Shown here one piece after another: positions 51,967-61,093 of a DNA stretch of 64,000 bases. The stretch covers positions 1,178,001 through 1,242,000 of the forward strand of contig NZ_VTRT01000001.1 in the NCBI RefSeq assembly GCF_008274585.1. Direction: 5' to 3'. Under the pieces are notes generated by a model. The model had not been told where the DNA came from, did no database searches, and worked only from the letters and a program-made list of their open reading frames with translations. A program made the translations under genes and the position numbers. Source of the stretch: Pedobacter sp. BS3 (lineage in GTDB: Bacteria > Bacteroidota > Bacteroidia > Sphingobacteriales > Sphingobacteriaceae). The stretch's first letter is position 1; each line of letters opens with the position of its first letter.

Positions 51967-53100
51967 ATGCAGGTTCCATTTGCAGATATTCAGCTTCAAT
52001 ATCAGCATTTCCGGCAGGAAATAGACGCCCGCGTGCAGGCATGCCTGGCATCCGGGGCATATATCAACGGTCCGCAGGTCAAAGAGTTTGCCGAAGCACT
52101 TGCCGCTTATCTTTCGGTAGAACATGTTATTCCCTGCGGCAATGGTACCGATGCGCTGCAGATAGCGCTGATGGGGCTGAACCTGCAACCCGGAGATGAG
52201 GTAATTGTACCTTCCTTTGCTTACATTTCTCCCGCAGAAGCGGCACTATTACTGCAACTCAAGCCCGTTTTTGCAGATGTAAAGCCGGATACCTTTATGC
52301 TGGATGAAGCTCAGCTTGAAAAATACATTACATCCAGAACCAGGACCATTATACCGGTACATTTATTTGGCCAGATAGCCAATATGGAGGCTATTCTGGA
52401 GATAGCCCGCCGCCATAATCTCTATGTTATAGAAGATGCAGCACAGGCTATGGGGGCCACGTATACATTCAGCACAGGGGAAATAAAGAAAGCCGGAACC
52501 ATAGGGCATATCGGTTGTACCTCGTTTTTTCCAACCAAAAACCTGGGTTGCTTTGGCGATGGAGGTGCATTATTTACCAATAATGCGGAGCTTGCCGGTC
52601 GGTTAAAACAGATTGCAAACCACGGGCAGGAAAAAAAATATACCTACCGGCAGGTCGGTATTAATTCACGCTTAGACAGTATTCAGGCGGCAGTGCTGCT
52701 GGCCAAATTACCGCATCTGGACGAGCAAAATCGCCATAGGGTTCAAATCGCTGAACAATATTCGGCAGCATTTGCTCCATACAATTTTTTCAGCACGCCT
52801 GTTGCTGAAAAAGGCAGTTCGCATGTATATCATCAGTATACGCTGAGACTTTCTAACAAGACTTTACGAGATCTTCTGATAAATTATTTGAAAGAAAAAT
52901 CCATATCTTCAATGATTTATTACCCGCAACCCTTACATTTGCAACAGGCTTTTCATCATATTACTTGTGCTGAAAACAGTTTTCCGGTATCTGAAGCATT
53001 ATCAGAAACAGTACTTTCCATACCGGTTTATGCTGAATTAACGCCTGCACAGGTTGACTATGTAATTGAAAGCATTGCAGAGTTTGAAAATCTGAATTGA
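51967..53100 (+). CDS. DegT/DnrJ/EryC1/StrS aminotransferase (WbpE-like)
   Basis: A 377-residue PLP enzyme. 'VIPCGNGTDALQIALMGLNL' near 55-74, 'EDAAQAMGATY' near 157-167 (Asp contacting PLP N1), and 'CTSFFPTKNLGCFGDGGALF' near 180-199 with the PLP Lys. Family members transfer an amino group from glutamate to a 3-keto or 4-keto sugar. Between a 6-dehydrogenase and an acetyltransferase, it most resembles WbpE, which aminates C3 of the UDP-3-keto-GlcNAcA. The ATG start lies 6 nt after a repeat stretch. Confidence 0.88.
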   Translation: MQVPFADIQLQYQHFRQEIDARVQACLASGAYINGPQVKEFAEALAAYLSVEHVIPCGNGTDALQIALMGLNLQPGDEVIVPSFAYISPAEAALLLQLKPVFADVKPDTFMLDEAQLEKYITSRTRTIIPVHLFGQIANMEAILEIARRHNLYVIEDAAQAMGATYTFSTGEIKKAGTIGHIGCTSFFPTKNLGCFGDGGALFTNNAELAGRLKQIANHGQEKKYTYRQVGINSRLDSIQAAVLLAKLPHLDEQNRHRVQIAEQYSAAFAPYNFFSTPVAEKGSSHVYHQYTLRLSNKTLRDLLINYLKEKSISSMIYYPQPLHLQQAFHHITCAENSFPVSEALSETVLSIPVYAELTPAQVDYVIESIAEFENLN

Positions 53101-53678
53101 CAACAAAAACGCTCATACATCCAACCGCAGTCATAGATTCGGGCTGTACGATAGGGTTAGGTACAACCGTGTGGCATTTTTCGCATCTAATGCCCGGCTG
53201 TATCATTGGCGACCATTGTACTATCGGGCAGAATGTATTTATTGGCGAACGGGTACAGATAGGTAATCGTGTTAAGATCCAGAATAATGTATCGGTATAC
53301 ACAGGGGTCACCTGTTCAGATGATGTATTTATAGGGCCATCGGTAGTTTTTACCAATGTGCTTAATCCACGCAGTTTTGTAGATCGTAAGTCAGAATTTA
53401 AACCGACCGTATTGCAACAGGGGGCTTCTATCGGAGCTAACAGTACCTTGATTTGTGGAATCACGGTAGGTAAATATGCAATGATCGGTGCCGGCTCTGT
53501 AGTGACAAAAGATGTTCCTGCTTTTGCTTTAATGTATGGTAATCCGGCAAAACAGCACGGATGGGTAAGCAGGAACGGATATAAACTGAATTTTGCAAAC
53601 AATCAGGCAGTATGTCCTCAAACCGGTGAGAAATACAGCTTGGATAATGGTCGGGTAAGTTTAACAGGGAATGAATGA
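53097..53678 (+). CDS. Left-handed beta-helix N-acetyltransferase (WbpD-like)
   Basis: A 193-residue hexapeptide-repeat acyltransferase. Hexapeptide turns run through 'GCTIGLGTTVWHFSHLMPGC', 'IGDHCTIGQNVFIGERVQIG' and 'VLQQGASIGANSTLICGITV'. It would add acetyl from acetyl-CoA to the 3-amino sugar (WbpD). The start is TTG at 53097, overlapping the TGA of the aminotransferase as TTGA; the next Met is at residue 33, inside the fold. Translational coupling is likely. Confidence 0.82.
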   Translation: MTTKTLIHPTAVIDSGCTIGLGTTVWHFSHLMPGCIIGDHCTIGQNVFIGERVQIGNRVKIQNNVSVYTGVTCSDDVFIGPSVVFTNVLNPRSFVDRKSEFKPTVLQQGASIGANSTLICGITVGKYAMIGAGSVVTKDVPAFALMYGNPAKQHGWVSRNGYKLNFANNQAVCPQTGEKYSLDNGRVSLTGNE

Positions 53679-54714
53679 AATTATCAACATAGCCTTAATT
53701 GGATATGGCAATATTGGCCGGCGGCATGCTGCCGTTATTGCATCCCATCCTTTTGCACGGCTTACAGCCATTGTTGATCCGGCTTTGGTGGATAGCGATG
53801 ATTCCGAAATAGCTCAATACACATCGGTAGATAGCTTTCTGACACAGGATAAAATTACCGATGCCGTTGTTATTGCCACCCCGAACGGCCTGCATTATGA
53901 ACATGCTAAAGCATGCCTGATGGCCGGCAAGCATGTGCTGGTGGAAAAGCCCGTTGCATTATATGCTGATCAGGTTAGTGATTTAATGCACATTGCGCAA
54001 CAGCAGCAGGTATGTCTTAAACCGGTATGGCAGATCAGGCATAGCCCCGTTATCAGGCAATTGAAAGAATGCTTCTCAGACGGTTCGTTGGGCAATGTAC
54101 TATGGGTACAGGCCGACTGTTTCTGGAACCGGGGCGAGCAATACTATCACAATCATCCCTGGCATGGAAAAATGGAACTGGATGGAGGCCCGTTATATAC
54201 CCAATTCAGTCATGTCATTGACTTGTTAATATGGCTGCTGGGTGATTGTGAAGCCGCAGAATCGTCATTTTTTAAACTTCGTGATGATATTATCACTGAC
54301 TTTGAAGATAGCGGTTCCATTCTGCTGAAGTTTAATGCTGAGCAGCAGGTAGGTGTGATCAATTATACAACTTCTGCGCCCGAAGGAACTTCCTCAAATG
54401 AACTGACCATTATTACCGATACGGTAAAAATACAGCTGGAGGGTAAATATTTTGAAAAAGTAAAAAGTCTCCAACCGGTAAATAAAATTAATGCAATGCA
54501 ACTATCCGGGGAGCAGCCACGGGATTATCCAGACGATATCGCTTCATATTGCTCATTTCAGTTATTAAATCAATACCTGGATAATGTACAGAGGAAGCTG
54601 CTGGTTAATCACGATGATTTATTTTTACCGGTATCATTAATAGAAAATATCTACCAAACCCGGCCATCCGTTTTCCAATCCCAATTTCGGCAGATCAGGA
54701 TAGCAGCCTTATAG
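53671..54714 (+). CDS. Gfo/Idh/MocA oxidoreductase (WbpB-like)
   Basis: A 347-residue NAD-dependent enzyme. 'NIALIGYGNIGRRHAAVIAS' (Rossmann), 'GKHVLVEKPVALYADQ' near 91-106 (catalytic Lys), and 'LDGGPLYTQFSHVIDLLIWL' near 172-191. WbpB oxidises C3 of UDP-GlcNAcA. It overlaps the acetyltransferase gene by 8 bp. With the three previous genes it completes the dehydrogenase-oxidase-aminotransferase-acetylase set of the UDP-2,3-diacetamido-uronate pathway. Confidence 0.82.
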   Translation: MNEIINIALIGYGNIGRRHAAVIASHPFARLTAIVDPALVDSDDSEIAQYTSVDSFLTQDKITDAVVIATPNGLHYEHAKACLMAGKHVLVEKPVALYADQVSDLMHIAQQQQVCLKPVWQIRHSPVIRQLKECFSDGSLGNVLWVQADCFWNRGEQYYHNHPWHGKMELDGGPLYTQFSHVIDLLIWLLGDCEAAESSFFKLRDDIITDFEDSGSILLKFNAEQQVGVINYTTSAPEGTSSNELTIITDTVKIQLEGKYFEKVKSLQPVNKINAMQLSGEQPRDYPDDIASYCSFQLLNQYLDNVQRKLLVNHDDLFLPVSLIENIYQTRPSVFQSQFRQIRIAAL

Positions 54715-55249
54715 CTGGGGGCATCCAGGGTTTAAAGGAAAATGAAAAAATGGCTTGAAGCGATAAAAAAGTGTAAGCCCCTTCAAAAAAAATTTCCGTA
54801 CACTAAGTGGGCTTAAAGCAGCGTTTTTAGAAATTTTCCCGAAGAGCTGTCGAAGAAAGTGCAGGATCATCTACCTTGCCGAATATCCTGAAATGGGCGA
54901 AAATGGGGTGACGCCCGACAAGCAAAAAGTTATCAAAGTAACCCAGCGTACACAAAAACCGATTTTTTTCAAAACACTTAGTGTATTGCTCCGGGACACA
55001 TTCGAAAATTTGGGGATCTTTCCCGAAGAAGTCCCGAACATGTCCCGAAGAAGATTGCCCGGGTTTTGCACCTGAAATAGCTTTAATCCTGGAATTCGCT
55101 TGCGCTTGTTTACAACGGGTGCATCGATATCCGGCGTTTGTAACGCCGTAATTGCAATATAAGCTACAAACACGAGCAACGAACAAAAAAAACTTATATT
55201 TTTGAAGCCGTTAGACAAAGAACTAAAGGTCTGATACGGAATATAAAAT
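54715..55249. other. Intergenic region with unrecognised sequence and an old palindromic repeat
   Basis: No convincing gene. A short frame MKKWLEAIKKCKPLQKKF starts near 54741 and soon stops. TAAGCCC...GGGCTTA (about 54774-54817) could pair. About 55010-55060 contains repeated TCCCGAAGAAG/TCCCGAACATG units. About 55090-55180 is a decayed copy of the GCGCTCGTTTG family, including the CGGCGTTtgtAACGCCG hairpin. The region may hold remains of a lost gene. Confidence 0.4.
55197..55204 (+). promoter_or_regulatory. -7 promoter element (TATTTTTG) upstream of gmd
   Basis: An exact TAnnTTTG match, 45 nt before the ATG. No clear -33 partner. The 535-bp gap before it supports a separate promoter for gmd. 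Confidence 0.4.
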
Positions 55250-56386
55250 ATGAAAGTTGCATTAATTACAGGGATTACCGGGCAGGATGGAGCTTACCTG
55301 GCCGAGCTGCTTATTAAAAAAGGATACATGGTGCACGGCCTGAAACGGCGGAGTTCGTTGTTTAATACCGATAGAATTGATCACCTTTATCAGGATCCGC
55401 ATGAAAAAGGCATTCGCTTACAACTCCATTATGGCGACCTGACAGATTCAACTAACCTTATCCGGTTAATACAGGAAACGCAACCTGATGAAATCTATAA
55501 CCTTGCGGCGATGAGCCACGTAAAAGTGAGCTTTGATACGCCGGAATATACTGCCAATGCCGATGGGATAGGAACTTTGCGTATCCTGGAAGCGGTGCGT
55601 TTGCTGGGTATGACGAAAAAAACCAGGGTTTACCAGGCCTCCACCTCCGAATTATATGGCTTGGTTCAAGCCGTTCCGCAAAGCGAAACCACGCCGTTCT
55701 ATCCCCGTTCGCCGTATGCCGTAGCCAAACTATATGGTTATTGGATTACCGTTAACTATCGCGAAGCCTATAACATGTATGCCTGTAACGGGATATTGTT
55801 CAATCACGAAAGCCCTATTCGGGGTGAAACGTTTGTAACGCGTAAAATTACCAGGGCCACAGCTAAAATAGCGTTAGGATTGCAAAACTGCCTGTATTTA
55901 GGTAACCTTTCTGCACAACGCGATTGGGGACATGCCAAAGATTATGTTGAGGCGATGTGGCTTATTCTGCAGCAGGATAAGCCGGAAGACTACGTAATTG
56001 CCTCTGGTATTACCACCACCGTGCGTGATTTTGTGAAAATGAGCTTCGCCGAACTGGGTATAGAAGTTGAGTTTAGCGGAAAAGATATTCATGAAAAAGG
56101 GGTTATAATATCTTATGACGAGGATCGTTTAAAAGAACTGGGTATTGACAAAGAAAAACTGAAGATGGGACAAACCGTAGTGAAAGTAGACGAGAAATAT
56201 TTCCGGCCAACCGAAGTGGATCTGTTACTGGGCGACCCAACCAAGTCGAAAACAAAATTAGGCTGGAAGCCGAAGTATGATTTACCTGCTTTGGTTAAGG
56301 ATATGGTACATTCTGATCTTCACCTGATGAAAAAAGATGAATATCTGAAGCTAGGTGGATATAAAATTCTGAACTATTTTGAATAA
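55250..56386 (+). CDS. gmd: GDP-mannose 4,6-dehydratase
   Basis: A 378-residue SDR. '[20 protein letters not shown]' near 6-25 is the NADP site, '[20 protein letters not shown]' near 83-102, and the active site shows 'TSELYG' and '[10 protein letters not shown]' (Tyr-Lys). It converts GDP-mannose to GDP-4-keto-6-deoxymannose, precursor of GDP-fucose, rhamnose or perosamine. No fcl, rmd or per gene follows in the window. Confidence 0.93.
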   Translation: MKVALITGITGQDGAYLAELLIKKGYMVHGLKRRSSLFNTDRIDHLYQDPHEKGIRLQLHYGDLTDSTNLIRLIQETQPDEIYNLAAMSHVKVSFDTPEYTANADGIGTLRILEAVRLLGMTKKTRVYQASTSELYGLVQAVPQSETTPFYPRSPYAVAKLYGYWITVNYREAYNMYACNGILFNHESPIRGETFVTRKITRATAKIALGLQNCLYLGNLSAQRDWGHAKDYVEAMWLILQQDKPEDYVIASGITTTVRDFVKMSFAELGIEVEFSGKDIHEKGVIISYDEDRLKELGIDKEKLKMGQTVVKVDEKYFRPTEVDLLLGDPTKSKTKLGWKPKYDLPALVKDMVHSDLHLMKKDEYLKLGGYKILNYFE

Positions 56387-56476
56387 GTTAGTGTTTGGGA
56401 GTTGTTGGGTAACTGTTTAGTTGGTTAACCGTTTAAGTGAAAGCATGGCAGTTCATACAACGATAAACGAAAAACG
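56387..56476 (+). repeat. Oligomer repeat tract leading into the nucleotidyltransferase start
   Basis: The tract GTTTGGGAGTTGTTGGGTAA...GATAAACGAAAAACG runs directly into ATGAACGAACAAAACGACCA. The latter nearly repeats ACGATGAACGAACAACGAAA in the array at about 60875. The start codon and first residues of the next gene (MNEQNDQR) are built from the same repeat. Confidence 0.55.
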
Positions 56477-56806
56477 ATGAACGAACAAAACGACCAACGA
56501 TACGTTGACATCATTAAGTCCATCGTGCTTAAGCAGGTGCCTTTAGATAGTTATACGGTATTCCTGTTTGGTAGCAGGGCCGTAGGGAATGCCCACCCCA
56601 TGTCTGATATAGATATAGGGTTTATGGGTACAGCAGCCTTACCTGTTGGGGTAAAAGCAAGAATAGAAGAGGAAATAGACGAGAGCGTTGTGCCTTTTCA
56701 TGTTGATTTAGTAGATTTTTATCAGGTAACAGAAGCATTTAAAGAAGAAGCCTTAAAAAAAACTGTAATATGGAACTTACCGAAAAGTTTATTGCAGAAC
56801 GGTTAA
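56477..56806 (+). CDS. Minimal nucleotidyltransferase (MNT) of an MNT-HEPN pair
   Basis: A 109-residue protein. 'TVFLFGSRAVGNAHPMSDID' with the GS...DxD metal/nucleotide motif is near 26-47, and 'VPFHVDLVDFYQ' near 74-85 has the third acidic residue. In MNT-HEPN toxin-antitoxin pairs the MNT protein inactivates the HEPN toxin, in HepT/MntA by adding AMP. The N-terminus MNEQNDQR looks repeat-derived. It overlaps the HEPN gene by 37 nt. Confidence 0.82.
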   Translation: MNEQNDQRYVDIIKSIVLKQVPLDSYTVFLFGSRAVGNAHPMSDIDIGFMGTAALPVGVKARIEEEIDESVVPFHVDLVDFYQVTEAFKEEALKKTVIWNLPKSLLQNG

Positions 56807-57195
56807 ATCTTAAGCAGGCAATAGAAACATTTGGCCGGGCCTTACAGGTAAACGAGCAAAAATTTGATGCGGTTACCTCTGACCTGCTTAAAAACGGGAA
56901 GATCCAAAAATTTGAGTATTGTACGGAGCTTGCCTGGAAAGTAAGTAAATTATTCTTGCAATTGGAAACCGGCGAGATTGAAATGTCTCCTAAGCAGGTA
57001 TATAAAACCATGTTTACAACCGGCTTGGTCAAGGAACCTCTTTATAACGCTCTTTTTCAAACCATTGATGATAGAAATAAATTAAGTCATATTTACCGGG
57101 AAGAAATGTACGATTTGATCTATGCGGATTTAACAAGGCATTGGGATACATTTAAGGGCTTATTGAATGTATTAAACAAAAACCAGGTTGGATAA
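56770..57195 (+). CDS. HEPN-type protein, HI0074-like partner of the nucleotidyltransferase
   Basis: A 141-residue helical protein with the HEPN RxxxxH motif in 'IDDRNKLSHIYREE' near 97-110 and 'GKIQKFEYCTELAWKVSKLF' near 44-63. This is the 'nucleotidyltransferase substrate binding' HI0074 family, one form of the HEPN toxins that cleave RNA in MNT-HEPN pairs. The 37-nt overlap with the MNT gene indicates co-translation. RNase activity is inferred from the motif. Confidence 0.8.
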   Translation: MELTEKFIAERLNLKQAIETFGRALQVNEQKFDAVTSDLLKNGKIQKFEYCTELAWKVSKLFLQLETGEIEMSPKQVYKTMFTTGLVKEPLYNALFQTIDDRNKLSHIYREEMYDLIYADLTRHWDTFKGLLNVLNKNQVG

Positions 57196-57236
57196 CTTCG
57201 GTCAACGAATTAACGATTAAACAAATCAACAGCGAG

Positions 57237-57446
57237 ATGTCATACCGTGTAGATAAAACAGCTTTTAAAGCGCAAACCGCATCAGAGGCTTCTGCGCAGC
57301 ATGCTCGTTATTACAGGAGTTTATCCTGGCAGGAGCGATTGAAAATTGCGAACTATCTGAATAGTATAGCATTTAATTATCCCGAGAATAGGCCGCCATT
57401 GATGGATAAGACCATGTTTTCAGTACGTGCAAGAAAAGATGGGTAA
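57237..57446 (+). CDS. Small partner protein of a second nucleotidyltransferase pair
   Basis: A 69-residue protein, 'MSYRVDKTAFKAQTASEASA' then 'YRSLSWQERLKIANYLNSIA', ending 'PPLMDKTMFSVRARKDG'. This small protein type is found just upstream of AbiEii/DUF6036-like nucleotidyltransferases in Bacteroidetes, and I take it as the probable antitoxin-like partner, from general familiarity only. It overlaps the next gene by 8 bp. Confidence 0.6.
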   Translation: MSYRVDKTAFKAQTASEASAQHARYYRSLSWQERLKIANYLNSIAFNYPENRPPLMDKTMFSVRARKDG

Positions 57447-57891
57447 TATTTTCAATACTGATTTTAGAGCGTTTATTCATTATTTGAATGTCTGTGAGGT
57501 AAGGTATATCTTAGTCGGAGGGTTCTCAGTGATATTGCATGGTTATTCAAGGACAACGGGTGATATGGATATTTGGGTAGAAAGAAGTGCAGATAATTAC
57601 TCGAAGATTCGGCATGTTTTTGAAAAGTTTGGAATGCCGGTTTTTGATATGACCGAGCAAAATTTTCTGCATCATCCGGTTTGGGATGTATTTACGTATG
57701 GCCGGCCCCCGGCAGCCATTGATATAATGGTCAAGATAAAAGGTTTGGAATTTAATAAATGTTATCAAAACGCAGTTGAATTTAAGGATGATGATCTAAA
57801 AATCAGGACCATTCATTTGAATGATTTGCTGACCGCTAAAAAGGCCAGTGCCAGACCAAAAGATATGGATGATTTAGAGAATCTGACATGA
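57439..57891 (+). CDS. AbiEii-like/DUF6036 nucleotidyltransferase
   Basis: A 150-residue protein. 'VRYILVGGFSVILHGYSRTT' then 'GDMDIWVERS' gives the GG...DxD nucleotidyltransferase motif near 22-51. 'AAIDIMVKIKGLEF' has the third acidic residue. Proteins like this are the toxin-side enzyme of type IV-like pairs (AbiE) or related abortive infection systems. ATG at 57439 was chosen; a GTG at 57427 is also in frame. With the previous gene it makes a second TA-like pair beside the MNT-HEPN pair. Confidence 0.7.
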   Translation: MGNIFNTDFRAFIHYLNVCEVRYILVGGFSVILHGYSRTTGDMDIWVERSADNYSKIRHVFEKFGMPVFDMTEQNFLHHPVWDVFTYGRPPAAIDIMVKIKGLEFNKCYQNAVEFKDDDLKIRTIHLNDLLTAKKASARPKDMDDLENLT

Positions 57892-57939
57892 CTATAGTGA
57901 TAAATGGGCTTGTCTTCCAACGACCAGCGAACGCGAAAC

Positions 57940-57972
57940 AACTCCCCCTTAGGGAGGGTTGGGGTGGGCCGC
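57940..57972. repeat. Dispersed CTCCCCC...GGGGTGGG palindromic element
   Basis: ACTCCCCCTTAGGGAGGGTT-ggggtgggccg, flanked by oligomer tracts (CCAGCGAACGCGAAACA before, CAACGAAAGACGACCAACAA after). It sits just upstream of the Wza-like gene and its -7 element. Confidence 0.65.
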
Positions 57973-58017
57973 TCAACGAAAGACGACCAACAATTAAGCA
58001 CATAGCCAAATAAATAT

Positions 58018-58025
58018 TACTTTTG
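58018..58025 (+). promoter_or_regulatory. -7 promoter element (TACTTTTG) for the Wza-like gene
   Basis: An exact match to TAnnTTTG, 24 nt upstream of the ATG at 58050. No -33 TTTG is clear. It falls just after the repeat element and could drive the exporter genes separately from the toxin-antitoxin-like pairs. Confidence 0.45.
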
Positions 58026-58049
58026 CCAATTGCCAAAGAGAATCTATTC

Positions 58050-60569
58050 ATGAACATACAAAAAATCGCTTTCATCGTTTGTCTCCTTACCGGGATGTTT
58101 TTTACAGGCGGCATCCGTGCTCAGAGTATTAATCAGCAGAATTTCAGCAACATTAAGGTAGATGAACTGAGCGATGACCAGATACGTGAGTTTATAAACC
58201 GGGTAGAAGCCAGCGGATTGAGTGATGCGCAGTTAGAGCAGGTTGCATTATCAAGAGGGATGAATGCTGGCGAAATTCAGAAACTGAGGGATCGCGTTCA
58301 AAAAATAAGATCCGGTCAGTCAGCATCCGGTACACAAGGTACATCGGTAAATAATCGGTCAGGGAATAATCAGGTATTGAGCAGAGGCAGGCAATATAAT
58401 CCGCCTGACGATTCGCTTGAATTAAACCCAGCTAACCCACAGATAGAAGGACAAAAAGTATTTAGTGAATTGCGTTCAAAAATTTTTGGAGCCGATCTCT
58501 TCCGGAATAACCAGATCACCTTTGAGCCCAACCTGCGTTTAGCAACACCTAAAAATTATGTCATTGGTCCCGACGATGAATTGCTGATCGATATTTATGG
58601 TAATTCAGAAGCCAGCTATAAATTACGCGTTTCGCCCGAAGGGACGATCAATCTACAATACGTAGGCATCATTCCCGTTGCCGGTATGACCATTGAGCAG
58701 GCCACTTCCCGTATCCGTTCACGCATGGCCACGGTGTATTCTGGTTTGCGTAATGGCGGAACTTCATTGAGCATTGCATTGGGTAATATCCGCAGCATTA
58801 AAGTTATTCTTACCGGCGAGGTGGTGAAGCCGGGAACATACACATTGCCTTCGGTAGCAACCGTATTTAATGCCCTGTATGCTTCCGGTGGCCCTGGCGA
58901 TAACGGCTCATTCCGGAATATTGAAATTATCCGGGCAGGACAAAAGATCGCCACGCTGGATATTTACGATTTCCTGTTAAAAGGTAGCCTCAAAAATAAT
59001 ATACGTTTGCAGGATCAGGATATTATTCATATTCCAACCTATCAAACCCGCGTGGAAATGGTGGGGCAGGTTAAGCGCCCCGGTATATTTGAGATGAAGA
59101 CTTCCGAAAGCCTGTCGGATCTGTTACGTTTTGCCGGTGGATTTAACGAGGTTGCTTATAAAGCGAAGATCAAGGTGCTGAAAAACACCGACACGGAGCG
59201 TAAAATTACCGATGTGATGGCTGCAGATTATGATTCGTATGTACCACAAAGCGGTGATAAATTCTTTGTGGATGAGATATTGGATCGATTTGAGAACCGC
59301 GTAACCATCAATGGAGCGGTATTCCGTCCGGGGCAATACGAGCTGGAGAACGGTTTAACGCTCTCACAGCTTATTAAAAAGGCCAATGGAATAAAAGAAG
59401 ACGCTTTCTTACCCCGTGGTTATATTACCCGGTTAAATGATGATAATACCACACAGTTGATCTCATTCGATTTAGGTAAAATACTAAAGGGCGAAGGCGA
59501 CGACATTGCACTAAAGCGGGAAGATGTGGTAACTATTTCCTCCATTTTCGATCTTCGCGAAGAATATAAAGTGTCTATTGATGGTGAGGTGCGTTACCCG
59601 GGCTCATTTGATTATGCAGATAATATGACGCTGGAAGACCTGGTCATGAAAGCCGGAGGCTTTAAAGAGGGCGCTACAGCAAAGCGGATAGAGGTATCCC
59701 GCCGGGTGAAAAATAGCGATGCAACATCCAGTTCAGCCCATATTGCCGATGTTTACCAGATCAATATTGACCAGGATCTGCGGATAAAAGGAAAGAAATT
59801 TATCCTGAAACCATTTGATATTGTATCTGTGCGGGCCTCTGCCGGGTATGAAGAACAAAAGCAGGTGCGTGTGGAAGGCGAAGTATTGTTCCCCGGTACT
59901 TACACTATTACCCGACGTGATGAGCGGGTTTCAGACCTGGTGCAGCGTGCAGGTGGTTTTACGGCCCTGGCTTACCCGGACGGCGCCTCATTAAAACGCC
60001 CCGGTCACGTAACGCGTGACAGTATACCGCCGGAGAAGAAACGGGAGAATGACCGTTTGAATCAGTTTCAGCGATTACAGAAACGGCTGACAGATACCGT
60101 TAAAATAGACGTGGTGGAAGAAGCCAAGCAGAATGATTATGTGGGCATTAACCTGGGCAGAATACTGGAGAAACCAGGTTCGAAGTATGACCTCTTCCTG
60201 GAGGATGGCGATATTTTAACCGTGCCCAAACAATTACAAACTATAAAAGTCAGGGGAGAAGTGCTTTCGCCGGTTACAGTGCTGTATTCTACAGGGAAAG
60301 GTTTCAGGCAGTATATAGCCAATGCCGGAGGATTTAGTACTAAAGCGCTCAAGAAACGGGCGTATATTATTTATGCCAATGGTTCGGTGCAGAGTACAAA
60401 GAAGTTCTTGTTCTTTAACAACTACCCGGCTGTACGTCCCGGAGCAGAGATTTTCGTGCCAACAAAACCGGAACGTAAACACTTAACAACAGGTGAGACC
60501 ATTGGTCTGGCTTCTGCCATCGCTTCATTAGGTGCTATTGTGATCGGTATTATGAATAGTGCGAGGTAG
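58050..60569 (+). CDS. Wza-like outer membrane polysaccharide exporter with SLBB repeats
   Basis: An 839-residue protein. Signal peptide about 1-25 (ending IRAQ). The Poly_export domain begins 'YVIGPDDELLIDIYGNSEAS', followed by about six SLBB domains ('MVGQVKRPGIFEMKTSESLS', 'VTINGAVFRPGQYELENGLT', 'VRVEGEVLFPGTYTITRRDE'). A C-terminal helix ('TIGLASAIASLGAIVIGIM') probably crosses the outer membrane. No lipobox Cys is obvious. The size is more than twice that of E. coli Wza, as usual in Bacteroidetes. It would form the exit channel for polysaccharide. ATG at 58050 precedes the signal peptide; the TTG at 58023 was rejected. Confidence 0.9.
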   Translation: MNIQKIAFIVCLLTGMFFTGGIRAQSINQQNFSNIKVDELSDDQIREFINRVEASGLSDAQLEQVALSRGMNAGEIQKLRDRVQKIRSGQSASGTQGTSVNNRSGNNQVLSRGRQYNPPDDSLELNPANPQIEGQKVFSELRSKIFGADLFRNNQITFEPNLRLATPKNYVIGPDDELLIDIYGNSEASYKLRVSPEGTINLQYVGIIPVAGMTIEQATSRIRSRMATVYSGLRNGGTSLSIALGNIRSIKVILTGEVVKPGTYTLPSVATVFNALYASGGPGDNGSFRNIEIIRAGQKIATLDIYDFLLKGSLKNNIRLQDQDIIHIPTYQTRVEMVGQVKRPGIFEMKTSESLSDLLRFAGGFNEVAYKAKIKVLKNTDTERKITDVMAADYDSYVPQSGDKFFVDEILDRFENRVTINGAVFRPGQYELENGLTLSQLIKKANGIKEDAFLPRGYITRLNDDNTTQLISFDLGKILKGEGDDIALKREDVVTISSIFDLREEYKVSIDGEVRYPGSFDYADNMTLEDLVMKAGGFKEGATAKRIEVSRRVKNSDATSSSAHIADVYQINIDQDLRIKGKKFILKPFDIVSVRASAGYEEQKQVRVEGEVLFPGTYTITRRDERVSDLVQRAGGFTALAYPDGASLKRPGHVTRDSIPPEKKRENDRLNQFQRLQKRLTDTVKIDVVEEAKQNDYVGINLGRILEKPGSKYDLFLEDGDILTVPKQLQTIKVRGEVLSPVTVLYSTGKGFRQYIANAGGFSTKALKKRAYIIYANGSVQSTKKFLFFNNYPAVRPGAEIFVPTKPERKHLTTGETIGLASAIASLGAIVIGIMNSAR

Positions 60570-61093
60570 GAGAAAGGTTGAAGGCGATAAAGGTTGAAAT
60601 GATAGGTTATAAGTTTTAGATCCACTACCAGCGGAAGCCAAAGTTTAGGAGTTGATAAGGTTATAAGTTTATGACCAACGAAGGACGAATAACGAACAAC
60701 GACTGTCAGCCCCGTTATTGCGAAGTCTGCTTAGGGAAAGTGAGAGAGACGGTTAAGCAATCAAAGCGAGGTTAAAGGTGTACGGTATAAGGCCAACAGA
60801 GAAAGTCGATAAACGACCATGGGAAATCAAAGGTTAGAAGTTGATGAGGTTATAGGTTTATAGTCGAGAGACGAATAACGATGAACGAACAACGAAAGAC
60901 AACGTTCTTTTGTCATGCTGATCCCGGGATATTCTGGAGAAGCATCTCCGGGGTTGGGCAGAGGCCAGCCAATAATGGCCGGACAACGAAAAACGAGTGA
61001 CGGAGACGAAACAGGTTGAGGATAAGGTTAAGAAGTTGATAAGGTTATAAGTTTATGACTAACGAAGGACGAATAACGAACAACGAATAAGAC
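60570..61093. repeat. Oligomer array between the exporter and the AlbA_2 gene
   Basis: No gene. Recurrent units: AAGGTTATAAGTTTATGACC, GAGGTTATAGGTTTATAGTC, and CGAAGGACGAATAACGAACA. At least four GGTTATA(A/G)GTTTAT copies and several ACGAACAACGA runs occur. A TTTTGTCATGCTGATCCCGG element (about 60908-60950) also occurs at 62943. The array ends one codon before the next start. Confidence 0.7.
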
